Made by a program: the position numbers and the translations under genes
Source: Colius striatus
Taxonomy: Eukaryota > Chordata > Aves > Coliiformes > Coliidae
Reading direction: 5' to 3'
Assembly (NCBI RefSeq): GCF_028858725.1
Contig: NC_084776.1
Coordinates: forward strand, 2,852,001 to 2,916,000
DNA: 64,000 nt
In this document: one piece after another, positions 22,786-34,000 of the stretch
Layout: every line of letters starts with the position of its first letter
Numbering within the stretch: position 1 is the first letter of the stretch
The notes under the pieces: generated by a model
The model's input: the letters and a program-made list of their open reading frames with translations, nothing else
The model's database searches: none
What the model was told of the DNA's origin: nothing

Positions 22786-25700
22786 AAAGTGTGTGACAAG
22801 GTCTGATTCTGACACCGCCGCTGAAGCCTTTTGCTCGTTCCTAGGCACAGCACTTGAGCAGTTACCCAACCCCTTCCCCTGGCAGGTTGCTTCTCTCTGC
22901 CAGTGGTGACCACACAGTGGCTGTGTGTCCCGGCCAGAGCCGGCCCTGGCAGCCGGAGCACTGCGGTGACTTGAGGACACCTCGACACGCACGGCCACTT
23001 CTGCTCAAGGTGCAGCATCCACGGGCACAGCAATTACTACACCTTGACATTCTCACATTGCACTCTCCTAGAGAGCTCTTAACCAAGTGTGCAAACAGGT
23101 TCTGAATTGCAGAGAGAGGAGGGAAGAGGTGCCCTCTGCATCCCAGCCCTGGAAGGCAGCCTCGCCGCAGGGTGGGATGTCCCTGTGGATGCAGGACAGG
23201 CTGTGCAGCTGCTGCTCCTCCAAAAGCAGCACTGGGGCACCAGGCAGCCTCTGCTGAATACTGCAAGGCCCACACCGGGATACTTGATGTTGTTAAACAC
23301 ACACAGAGCAGCAGCCCATGCCGTCCTTGGAGCCGAACCTCCAGAAAGCCAGCTCCTTCCCACACACTGCAGGGCTCCCTGCCTACCCTGAAATCACTCC
23401 CTTCCCCTCCTCTCAGCCCCAGGTCTCTGGTGTGAGCTCCCAGTTTGCCCTCACCATACCAAATATCAGCTGCTAAACACCTTGCACATCGTCCTCCCTC
23501 GCACCCTCCGAGCTGCAGCAACAGCAGCTTATCATCACCAGCCATGCACTGCTGGGCACCCTCAGGTCCTATCAGGTGCTGCAGGCCTCCCACGCCACTG
23601 GGATGGGCTCCTGCCAACTGCTCCCACCAGGCAAAAGACACCAGGCAGTTTGCTGCCATCAGGGAAAGCCATCACAGAGCTGGGTGCCCCCAGGACAGTC
23701 AGTAAAACCCAAAGCCAAAGTCCGTACACTCAGGGTGCAGAGCTGTCTGCCACATGTCAGTCCCTCACAGCCCCACTCCTCCCCATCCTCATCCCCAGCT
23801 TGCAAAACACAGCCCTTTTGCACTCAGACATCAGCCATACATCACCCAGAGAGGGGTTTTGTCCGTGTCCTTGCACCATTGCAGCCTGAAAACCCTGAGC
23901 TGCAGCTTCAGCAACACACGTGTCCACCCTCCCCTGCACAGAAACCTGGCTGGCCTTGCAAGACTTTCCCTTCTCTGGTAGCTCCTGCCATCCCCTGTGC
24001 TCTGACAGAATTAAAATGCATTAAATCAACTGTACCTGGAAAGGAGTCTGCAGGCATAAAGGCAGCTTTTCTGTTTCTTGTCCCTTTTGCTGTCTCTTCT
24101 CCTCCTGCCTCCCCCAGCGAGGGGTCACAGCCCTTCACAGCTTCTTCCAATACTACAATCAAGAGTGCTCAGAACAGAGGAGGTGGAAACCTGCTCCCTC
24201 ACCAGCAACAAGAGCAAATCCTGATGCAAATAGGTCCCCCCAAATATTTAAACACAAGACCACATTCAAGCTTAAGTTGGTAACATGTATTCATGGAGAC
24301 AACCCCTGTCCTTCCCAGACCTACACTGCTATCTCCACATCTCAGAGATTCCCATTCCATCTCATTTGCACAGCTTTGAATGAGACAGGAATTCCAACCT
24401 CAGAGTTTGTCTTCAAGGACTGGTCCCTGATCTTGCAGCCTGACCTACGTGTTGGATTTCCACAAGATAAAAAGCACCTTCAGTGTAGCAGAGGGGGCAA
24501 AACTGGTCAGCTTACAATGTGTAAAGGGGTAACTGGCCAGAAGATGTGTATTCATGTAAAATTCAACTTCAATAGGCAAGGAAACAACAGCAATAAATAT
24601 CAGAATGTGGAGGTGATTCTATGTCCAAAGAGTAATTCAAAACAATACACACAGATGCCCTTCAGCCTGTGCTTTTAATAGCAGGTAATTCACAAGCTTT
24701 AGAGAAATTAATTGCTCCCAGAGTGTAAGAGCAGGAAGGGAGCACAAAAGGAGATCTGTGAAGCAGAGAGCAAAAATTAATCCTGAAAATTGTGCCCAGT
24801 GGGAACTGTCCCCCATCAGCCTCATTTGAGGCCCTGCTCCGAGGAGTCAATTTACCAGCACGGAGGAAGCATCTACCTGGGTGATGTGAAGGCAAACGGA
24901 AGCCCAACCAAACCCTGGTCAAAGTAATTAAACACAACACTGGGACACAGGAAATTACACCTCTGCACAAAGTGCCAATTAAATGTGTGGACCTGATTAA
25001 CAACCAAAAAAAAGGAGAAGAGGAATGATATAAATAACCTGGATTAAAGTTCAGGGCATCTTCTCTTGATCTCCAGGCAAACTCTGAGATGCAACTGGAC
25101 TTTGTTCTCTCCTTGCAGCCCTCACTAAGGACAGATCCTGGCACTGGGACTCTGCTCTGAGACAGCACATGTGGTGCTCACAGTGTCTCCCCAGCAGTGC
25201 CCCAACACCCAGCCATTCATCCACAGCTGCCCCTTGCACCTGCAAACACCTTTTTACCTCTACACAGAGACTCTCATTCCTGCAATTGTATCATCAGTCT
25301 TACAAACCCCACAGAATCAAGCCTCCCGAGCCTCCTGAGCTGTGTGGGATCCAGCACACCCCAGACCTGATTTAGCAAAGAAGTGTTCCAGAGTGATGAA
25401 GACAAACGTTCCTGGATACACGTGGCAGCAGCACAGACCAAATACTGTAGCATCACGTTAGCAACCGGTGTCAGCCAAGAGATGATACAAACATTAGCTT
25501 TTCAGTGAAGAATTTTTAGTGCACTGGTAGTTCCCTGTCAGACAGTACATTTTAAAATAGTCTGTAGTAAATGACAGAAGGTAACCCTTTAAATTCATGA
25601 CTTCTGCATATACTATACAGTCTGCTTGTCTGCTTTGGTCCTGCAGAGCATCAGGGCATTTTAATAACTACTTGGGGCTTTCCTTTAATGCTTTGTGGGG

Positions 25701-26610
25701 GGGTTTGGGGAACACATTTGGGTTCCTGCCGCTGTTTCATCTTCATGCCTGTCTTGGTAGTAAGGTCTTCAAGATGTAACACATTAAATGAAATAAGAAA
25801 ATGGAAAGGTTTTAGTCTTAATGTTGAAAGGTTAAAGCAAAATCATTCTCTCTCTCCACTGCTTTCTGCTTTTTGCATTTAAAAACAATATGGTTAACAC
25901 TGGCTAGAAGGTTTTCAACCCCCAGACCATGTGAGCAACACAAGTCTCTCCCCAAATACCCTGACTCTTCTGTAACACCTGCTTCTACTTAGCAAAACAA
26001 ATAAACAGTTACTAACCACAAGTATAACTCCCTACCACTGACATTTCTTTGCATGTCTCAGACCACAGTTTCCTTTGGAAACCCTGAACTTATGTGCTCC
26101 TTCAGTTTTTACGTCTGTAAGACCGTAGAAAGATGAGAAAAACAAGAAAACACGCACAGACATGAGCTACAGTATCTACAGCAACAGCTGAAACACAAAC
26201 TGAGGCAGGGGTTGAGAAACTCATCCTGCGAGGGAGTTAAAGATGAGGCTGCCTGATGCACACCACTGATGTTGTAATCCAAGCTCCAGTGCGAGGGGAC
26301 GGTTTCCCTGCAGAGCTCATGCAAGCAGGGGCTGGGTACCTGCACCACTGTGGGACAGGCACACATCCTGCCAGGCACAAGGCTCCCAGGGAGAAGAGTG
26401 GCCAGAAATCAACCCAGAGCATTCTGATGATAACACACTATTGCTAAACAGCCTTGTCTCCAGGGTTGGGAAGTGGTGATGCAGTGGCTTTGAAGATGTG
26501 CTACTGACATTCATGAGCACTGGTTTCTGTAGGACAGCAGGTCACCTTAGGCCAAGCAGCCGGCTGGCAGTGCTAGCACATGTTTTTCAAGACTGGGCTC
26601 TTCCTGATGT
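22786..26610. other. Non-coding spacer; no gene recognised
   Basis: Open frames of up to about 265 codons occur on both strands between 22.86 and 24.28 kb, but they overlap each other, show no domain and sit in C- and G-skewed sequence. Nothing supports a gene. Confidence 0.5.
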
Positions 26611-26938
26611 CCTGTGCCACTAGCATCAGCTCTGTTGGGGTGGGCAGTGATGCCCCATGAAGGGCTGAGCAGCACTCTCCTATGCCACCAGCATCAGCTC
26701 TGTTGGGGTGGGCAGTGATGCCCCATGAAGGGCTGAGCAGCACTCTCCTATGCCACCAGCATCAGCTCTGTTGGGGTGGGCAGTGATGCCCCATGAAGGG
26801 CTGAACAGCACTCTCCTATGCCACCAGAATTAGCTCTGTTGGGGTGGGCAGTGATGCCCCATGAAGGGCTGAGCAGCACTCTCCTGTGCCACCAGCATCA
26901 GCTCTGTTGGGGTGGGCAGTGATGCCCCATGAAGGGAG
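26611..26938. repeat. 68-bp tandem repeat, about 4.8 copies
   Basis: The block TCTGTTGGGGTGGGCAGTGA recurs at 26631, 26699, 26767, 26835 and 26903, exactly 68 bp apart. Each unit runs from CCACCAGCATCAG through CTCTCCTATG. Copies differ by only a few bases, and the last stops after CCATGAAGGG. Confidence 0.95.
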
Positions 26939-27128
26939 CAGCAGGAGGGCTCTGTGGTGGGGGACAGCAGCACAGCTGTGGGAGGGGAGGAAAGGAAAGG
27001 TTGGGTGCTGGCTGGTGTGGCTGCCCGCTCCCTGTTCTGTCTGTCTGTCTGTCTAGAGTGTCCGAGCCTATGGCAGCCCGCAGTGTGTGCAAATCCATCG
27101 GGCACAGGGCTGGGTCTGTCTGCCCGTT

Positions 27129-27156
27129 TCCTCCAGGCAGCTGGAGCCCTGCATCA
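27129..27156. repeat. 28-bp direct repeat, left copy (target-site duplication)
   Basis: Identical over 28 bases to 27451-27478, starting TCCTCCAGGCAGCTGG. The next base on each side differs between copies. The CR1 lies exactly between them. Confidence 0.9.
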
Positions 27157-27450
27157 TGTTTGTCTGTAGGCTCCAGTGACAGGACTAGAGGTCCTGACAA
27201 AAGCTTGGAACACAAAAGGTTCCACTTAAAGACAAGGGAAAACTTCTTTATTGTAAGGGTGAGGGAGCCCTGGCCCAGGCTGCCCAGGAAGGGTGTGGAG
27301 GCTCCTTCTCGGGAGGTTTCCAAACCCGCCTGGACATGCTCCTGTGCCCCCTGAGAGAGGGGATCCTGCTTTAGCAGGGGCTGGATGAGCTCTAGAGGGC
27401 CCTTCCCACCCACCATTCGAGGATTCTATGATCACATCTATCTATCCAAC
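27157..27450 (+). mobile_element. CR1 LINE fragment inserted in the AMZ2-like exon
   Basis: A sense CR1 3' piece with GTGACAGGACTAGAGG, GGTTCCACTTAAAGACAAGG, AACCCGCCTGGACATGCTCC and the tail ATTCGAGGATTCTATGATC. A perfect 28-bp direct repeat flanks it (27129-27156 and 27451-27478). The repeat encodes the MQGSSCLEE segment of the AMZ2-like exon, as expected of a target-site duplication. Confidence 0.85.
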
Positions 27451-27478
27451 TCCTCCAGGCAGCTGGAGCCCTGCATCA
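27451..27478. repeat. 28-bp direct repeat, right copy (target-site duplication)
   Basis: Second copy of the repeat flanking the CR1. It belongs to the AMZ2-like reading frame on the minus strand. Confidence 0.9.
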
Positions 27479-27672
27479 CACCCTGCGGCCACGGGCAGTG
27501 ATAGAGACCAAAAGCATTCCCGATTTTCTCAGTCAGAGCCTGACAGCCTGCATCAGAACTGCTCCTCGCTACGCCTCCAGCTCTCCCTTCATCCCACCGC
27601 AGCGGCCGCTCCCTCGCCTGGCGCCTCCTGAGAAGCTGCAACTCACGAGGGACGGTGCCTTGCCACAGAGAG

Positions 27673-27770
27673 CCCCGGCACAGGCCCTGCACGGCCCTGG
27701 CACACCCCCGGCACAGGCCCTGCAAGGCCCCGGCGCGGCCCCGGCGCGGCCCCGGCACAGGCCCCGGCGC
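27673..27770. repeat. GC-rich degenerate minisatellite (33/11-bp periods)
   Basis: GCACAGGCCCTGCA recurs at 27678 and 27711 (33 bp apart), followed by GCGCGGCCCCG units of 11 bp and a diverged GCACAGGCCCC at 27755. It lies inside the orphan CpG island. Confidence 0.75.
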
Positions 27771-27819
27771 TCCGAGGGGCTCCCGCAGCGCCTCCCGCGG
27801 GGCCCAGCCGCGGCCCTAT

Positions 27820-27836
27820 GGCGCCCCCTGGCGGCC
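27820..27836 (-). promoter_or_regulatory. CTCF-type motif
   Basis: GGCGCCCCCTGGCGGCC on the plus strand matches the reverse complement of the CTCF core CCACCAGGGGGCGC, with one change (C for T in the TGGTGG part). Confidence 0.65.
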
Positions 27837-27886
27837 GCCGCAAGGGCCGGGCCGCGCGTGGCTGTGCGGGCAGCGGAGCCGCGTCC

Positions 27887-27984
27887 CGTCCCGCACAGCC
27901 CCGGGCTCCTTGTCCGCTCAGGTTACGCGGGCGGGTCCGCCCGCGTAACCTGAGCGGACAAGGAGCCCGGGGCTGTGCGGGACG
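27887..27984. repeat. 98-bp palindrome: perfect 48-bp arms, 2-bp centre
   Basis: Bases 27887-27934 are the exact reverse complement of 27937-27984, with GT at 27935-27936 as the only spacer. Symmetry stops at the flanking bases (27886 C opposite 27985 A). It may be real or an assembly fold-back. Confidence 0.95.
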
Positions 27985-28055
27985 AGACTTTCCCACCCGT
28001 GTGCGCCGCACGCCTGAGCGGCCGTTCCCCGCACGCTGCTCCTCCCCGTGACGCA

Positions 28056-31000
28056 CATCTCACCTGCAAGAAGCCGAGAGAGACGGTGTGGGCTGCCACC
28101 AACCCTGCCCAAAGGCTGGTGACCCACGGGATGGAAACGCCGTGGCTGCCCCGGGCAGTGGGAAGCCCAGCTTCTCTTGCCAGCCTTGCTCCACGCCTTT
28201 CTAAAGCTTTATTTCTCACTGAAGTCACTGTGGAGTGGCTGCTGTCCCTGCCCACGGAGCCTCTGAGCAGGGCCTGCACGGTCATCCTGCCATGGATGGG
28301 ATTTTGTAAGCATGGTGTCTTTAGGAAAAGGCTGAATGAACACAGCCATTGTCTTGTGAGGGAAGGACCAAAGAGCATGTTTATGTCTAGTAGAGTTCAG
28401 GCACCAGAGAATCCTGCTGCGACCAGGAGGCAAACTCAGGCTCTGAATGAGGCAGGAGGTCACTTAGGGCCTGCCTCTCTTTCCCCTCTTATCTTTTCAC
28501 ACTCTTTGCCTTTACTTCACAGCAAAACCATAACTTGTATCCAATCATTCACATCTAAAGACCACTTTCAGGATGTAAGAACAACCCTTTACACTTCCCC
28601 TACAGCAGCCGAGTTCACTTCACAAGCAAGAGGGCATCTGCCTTTGTTAGGAATTCCCCTCCTTCCTTCAATCTGCTTGGGACACTTGGCAAAGGAAGGA
28701 GTGCCTAAGCAATGCAGTGAATCAATACTACCACTGTCCCTGCCTTTTCCAAATGATCTAGAACTTAATGAGCTGGAAACTCATCAGTCTTCTCCAAACT
28801 GCATAAAGCAAACCCCACCAGGCCTGCAGCATCCCCATTTGCCTTCCACCACACCGCAGCAGAAAGTGTGATTTGGCTTTTGTCCTGTTATTGAGCTGAT
28901 TGTTCATCTTTTCAAAGCCATTTCAGTTTTCAACACTGGAAAGTTGTGCTGCTTTTCCCAAAGAAGCTTGTCAAATGATGAAATGGCAAGACTTTTCAGA
29001 GTTATTCCCACAAGACCAGAAGCATCAGGGCTGTTTCTTCTGTAGGTGTTTCAAGGAGTCTCCTGGAAAAAAAACTAGTGAGCCACCAAGAAAAAGACTA
29101 TTTCAGGCAACAAGCAGCGATATACAGAAAAGCTGTGAACACAGAGGGCTGTTTTACACATGTAAATGCCCACTACTGAGCTGGACAGTCTGAGCATTCA
29201 CACACAGTCATATTCCAAAGACTTTGAGGACCAAGTTCCCTTTGCAGACTTGGGTCTCAAGACAAAGAGGCTCAGATCTGGGTCATTTTTTCTGGTTCAC
29301 GGATCATTGAAATACTGTTTTGCAAAAGCAGAAAGAAGAGTAACAAACTGAGATGCTTGAACCTGTTGTTGACTGCTAGTGGGAAGTTTTCCCAACCCTA
29401 TGGACACTAAGTGGGCTCAGAAAACATTCCTAGTAGGCCACAACAGATAAAAATCACCCAGAATGCCCAAACAGTAGATTGTATTACTATAGCCAAAGCA
29501 AAATTGTCTTAACCAGAGTTGACAAGAGCTTGATCTTTACTGTTGAAGCTAGAACCTAAATTCTATATAATTATGCTTAACAAAGGGCAAAACCTCCAGC
29601 TGACCACTGCATCAGTGTGGGGAGTTTATTCCTCAGCCTCTGTGGCTGGCAGAGCTCAGACTTTGCAGCTCTAACAAAGTCATTGAACCAGCTTATGGCC
29701 ATTACACCTAAGCAAGACAATACATGAGGCTAAAACCACACAGAGACAGTGCTGCCCACAACCAGCAGTGCCCAAAAACCCATTAGCATGGCATGAAACC
29801 AGGACAGTGAGCTGTAATTCAGCTTTCAGTTCAGAAAGGAGCAGTGCATGCCCAGAGGAGAGGCTCAAACACACGGTACCTATGTGCACTGGGCCGTGCC
29901 ATGCTCATCTGGTTTTTTCCCAGGATTGCAATTATTAATACAGAGTGTGTGCATGAGAGAGATGGGGCAGATTTTATTAACACAGCTAATTAAAAAGTTG
30001 CTAATTTGAAAGTTTTCAAAGAGCCATGTGAAAGCAGCAGGAAGTGAAGGACACTTTCCTCATCTTTGTATTTCCAGCATTGCCCTTTCTGAAGGAGGAT
30101 TTGTGTAGAACTTGCAAAAATGAGGGAGAAAAGCATTGTGAGTGATGAGACACCGTGACCACGCTCTCGTCATGGAGCTGAAACCCTTCAGTGGGCTGCC
30201 TGCCACCCTGCAAGCAATGAGGAGCCATTTATTCTATGTAACTTTACAGTAGGATGGCATTCCAGGGCTTACTGGTTTGTACGGGTGTGTCCTTGCCAGG
30301 AGCTGCACTTCCCCAACACACCTAACAGTTCTTTGGAGTTTATATAAAACAAACAAACAAAGCTCTAATATTGTGATGCTTCTGTGTCCAGAAGCTTCTA
30401 CAAATGTCTTTGTGGCTTGCTGGAAGAGACTACCTGCAGACAGAGGAAGAGCTTAGCCCATGGCTCCAACACAGGTACCTTAATGCTCTGGTTTTTTTCC
30501 CCATGACAACTTCATTGTTCTCTCAAGCATTTCAAAGAGACATAAACCAGCAAAAAGACAGGGATCCTGAAACCCTCAGGAAGCATTGCTGGTGTGGTGA
30601 TAAGAGATTGGATTCCACACCTCCCCTCAGGGTGATGTGATTTGTCCCAAAGCGGGATGTTATCTGCTGAGTGAGCATGGCTGCTATATTTAGTGCTCAG
30701 ATGTTCCTGGAATCTCAGATCACGGCGCTTCTCCCTCCACCTCGCAGCTCCTCTGTGAGGATTTGGTCTGAAGCAAGCAGAGACAGCTCAGATGTTTGTG
30801 ACACTTCCCGGGGCACTGACGTGGTTGGAACGCTGGCGTCACGCTGCCTGCCCACCTCATCATGGTGTGGGGCTCAAACAGAAGTGTCTGCAGGGAATAA
30901 TCCAGCTATTTCAGTCAAGCAAACCAGCTGTATGTTGCAGATCTGCTGTTTCTCTTACTGATATGTTCAGCTCTGAAGCATTTTTCCTAAGCATTGCATC

Positions 31001-34000
31001 AGGAGCAGTCTGGGCTCACCCACGGTGGAGGAGACATAAAAATGGGGTGAGATGCACGTCTGCACCAACAGAAACCCTGTCTGACTGGAAGAGTGGGGAA
31101 AATATCAGCCTATGCTAAAGAAATATGTGATCCAAGAAGCTCCAGCTATGGAAATGGGGATTTGAATGAGGATTTCATTTTCCTTTGCTTTTAAGGAACT
31201 GTAAAACACACGTGATGTTGTTTCCTACACCATTGCCAAGGTATTTACTTGCAATGGCTTGTGACTGTTACAAGATAGGATGTGTGAAATCCAGCCACAA
31301 AGAGATATTGGAGGACTCTGCATGGAAAATGATCCTCAGTAAGAAGACTGACTAGACCTTTCCTCCAAGGACCACAAGAGAGCTCTTCACTAAACAAGCT
31401 GACACCACACTGCCTTTCTTTATCAGGGAAATACAGTACAAAGGTGCCGGGGTGGAGGTGGTTTCATTGCACTGGAAGTGTCTCAAAGTGCAGAGACCAA
31501 ATCTGGGCTGGGCACTGCTGGGGAGTGACTCATTAGATCTACCAGGGACACCTTCACAGGCTCAGAATTGCTCTCTGGAGGTGCTTTTTTCTCCCTAATG
31601 ATTACAGATGGCCCTTGAAGCTGCCAGCCCCAAGAAACATTCCTCCTGTGGGTAGTGACTCTCATCCAAGGCACAGCAGGTACCCTGCCTGCCTGGGAAA
31701 TTGCTGACCTCCACCTCCCAGGACAGCCATGGCACTAAGCAAAGGTGTCAGACTGTTTTCCTCCTCTGCTTTCCTTATTTTGGCATCATGACAGACATTT
31801 GTCTTCCTACAAGCAAATGAGACAGAGGATGGAGCCACGGAGTGGAAAGCCTGGCTCCAGCACAACGGCTGGCTGCTGTCCAGATGCTTTCATCCTTGAC
31901 TCCTGCTTCTGTGAAGAGGGAAAATCAAAACACTTTACCTTGATAGCTTCTTAGAAAGGAGCTACTTTTGACAACTAATTTGGATATTAAATGTCTGAAT
32001 ACCCTACATGTATCTAAGCTGCCAGTTCAGGCAATTGGGGTTGCATTTCTAAAGCAAGAAATCTTGCAACAGTGTCACTCAGAGCTTTGGCACAACGAGG
32101 CCACAGTGACTCCCTGCTGACATTTATACACAGCAAAATGTTTCCCTACCCCAGTGGCATCCCCAGATAAAAAGCAGCAGAGATGGTTGTGCACTGCTTT
32201 ATTGCAAGTGCAATGAAGGGCAACATTTCACTGGAGACAAGAGGAGGATTTAGGCTTTGCTACAAGCTGGAAAAAAAACATTTAGTTCTATTTCTCCCTG
32301 AGTATTGCAGAGGGGAGAGAAGGAACAGCAGAGAGGTTTCCTGATGCAAGCACAGATGTACTGCCATTGGCAGGAGGAGACACTGGGAGCAGAGGAGGAA
32401 GGAGAGCTGGTGTGGCTCTGGCTGGGGAGCTGCCAGGCTGGCATCCCCTTCCCAGGCAGCAGACAGGCTTGTGGAGCACAGCAGATGATAAAAGCAGGAA
32501 CTCTGAGGTTGGTTGGGCTGTGGTTTTACAAAGGCCATCAGTGGTTGGCATCAGGCAGGAGTTCCCTTAGCAGCTGGCACCATCGCTCCGTGCGCTCCCG
32601 ATGCGCTGCAGCCCGCAGCAGCCTGAGCACACCTGGGCATGGGCTGCAGCACATCCCCCTTTCTCCTTGAGTTCTGTAAGTGGGGATGGGAGAGAGGGGC
32701 AAGGAGAGTCTGCCTGGGTCATCTGCATGAATAAAAGAGGAAGTTTTCCCCTTACTTCTAGAAGATTTTTAGCAAATGCTAGACATGATGTAAGAGGGCT
32801 GTTGCTGCTGAAGGCTTGCTCAACTGCCTGCCCTGCAAATCCCAGCGTTGGCTCTTTGAGAATGCTGGTGTCACTGAAGCTTTTTGTTTGCTTCCTTTTT
32901 CTTCAGGGAAAACAGAGGCTACAGCAGTAACTGGTCATCAATTCACAGCTGCTCCCATCGTTAGACTCTGGATTAATACAAGAGAATCCAGCTCAGAAAA
33001 AGCAAAAACTATTATGCCTAGGCAATCACATAAAGCTCTGTCTCATATCCATAGATACTGCCCTTTCCTCCTCTAAAAGCTGAAAGCAAAGGACAACTCC
33101 CAGGCAAAGACTGTGGGTACAAAGAGCACTCAGAGTTGCACCTCGTGTCAGGGCTACTAACGGTGGAAGTGCTTACTGCAGTGACAGCCTGGTGTGGGGA
33201 GCTGCCAGAGAGAAATTATTCACCGTTGGTGTCATCCCACAAACACTGTTTGCATGGTAGACCGTGGTCAACATGGAAACAGTCACTCAGCTTCTCAGTC
33301 AGCACAGAAGATCATCTGGAGGAGTGTTAATGCTAAAATATATGCCCTTTGATTTTTTTCCACTACTGTTTCCCCTTTGAATCTGATAAAGGGGTGACTT
33401 TCATCCATGTAACAGACATTGACGGCCTCCCAGGCTGCAGGGAACGTAAGAGGGAACACAGGATAGAGCCTGCAGTGTCACTAAAAGCCATCCAAGGTTT
33501 GGCCTGGTGCTAGATAAAACAGAGAGCTGGAGATCAGGCAGGGATTATGGCTCTAAGTGTTGCTGTCTGTCAATGGGAAGAAGCCAGGGAAGGGAGTCAG
33601 CATCTTCTATAGAGGCAAGATACAAGATCTACTACTGGGACAGGGAATGGGGAAAACTCACTTTTGGTACTGCTGGATGCACAGGGTCTTGTGCTTCCTC
33701 CTGCTCTAAGAGCCTAAATTCATAAAAACCATTTTGCGCAGATCAGCATCATCTTCCTGGGTCACAACCTTTCAAACCATCCAAGCAGAGAAATAAGATT
33801 TATTCAGTTACAGCATCTGCTGACAAACATGCTCATACCTTACCCTCCAGCGCCTTTGCAGCCCTCACTGCCTGAGGAACAGCAAATGGACAACCTGCTG
33901 CTTACAGCCAGGGCTGGGGGGATGGAGGCTTTAAATATTAACCTTCCTGTGAAGCTGAAAGCACTGAAGTGGATCTCTGCACGCACCAGCCCACCCCAGA

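Larger units (their letters stand above)
27060..27545 (-). pseudogene. AMZ2-like archaemetzincin exon remnant, interrupted by a CR1
   Basis: Read on the minus strand, 27545-27451 translates to CQALTEKIGNAFGLYHC, then PW and VMQGSSCLEE. Human AMZ2 has CKTLTHEIGHIFGLRHCQW and LMQGSNHLEEADRR. The frame resumes after a CR1 insertion at 27156-27060 and, after a 1-nt loss, gives LCPMDLHTLRAAIG against human LCPICLHKLQCAVG. AMZ proteins are zinc metallopeptidases with the archaemetzincin motif HExxHxxGxxH. Here the HEIGH core has become EKIGN, so both first zinc histidines and the catalytic glutamate are lost, while the FGLxHC part survives. No other AMZ exon is found. A decayed copy of AMZ1 rather than AMZ2 cannot be excluded, but the position next to ARSG fits AMZ2. 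Confidence 0.82.
27590..28055. promoter_or_regulatory. Orphan CpG island, candidate distal ARSG promoter
   Basis: About 460 bp, very rich in CG dinucleotides, in AT-richer surroundings. It contains a GC-rich minisatellite, a CTCF-type motif and a 98-bp palindrome. No coding start is attached. In human, ARSG begins just beyond the 3' end of SLC16A6, which matches this place and orientation. Use by ARSG is inference. Confidence 0.55.

Noticed and set aside
22862-24283. 265-codon minus and 235-codon plus open frames
   Set aside because: Adjacent and partly overlapping on opposite strands, no recognisable domain or splice structure, in C/G-skewed spacer sequence. Not fully excluded, but unsupported.
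26611-26938. Regular repeats considered as a CRISPR-like array
   Set aside because: The whole 68-bp unit repeats with no unique spacers, and this is a vertebrate genome.
27438-27758. 106-codon open frame read as a possible functional AMZ metallopeptidase exon
   Set aside because: The zinc-binding HExxH is gone, the upstream part of the frame is GC-rich minisatellite, and the exon is split by a CR1.
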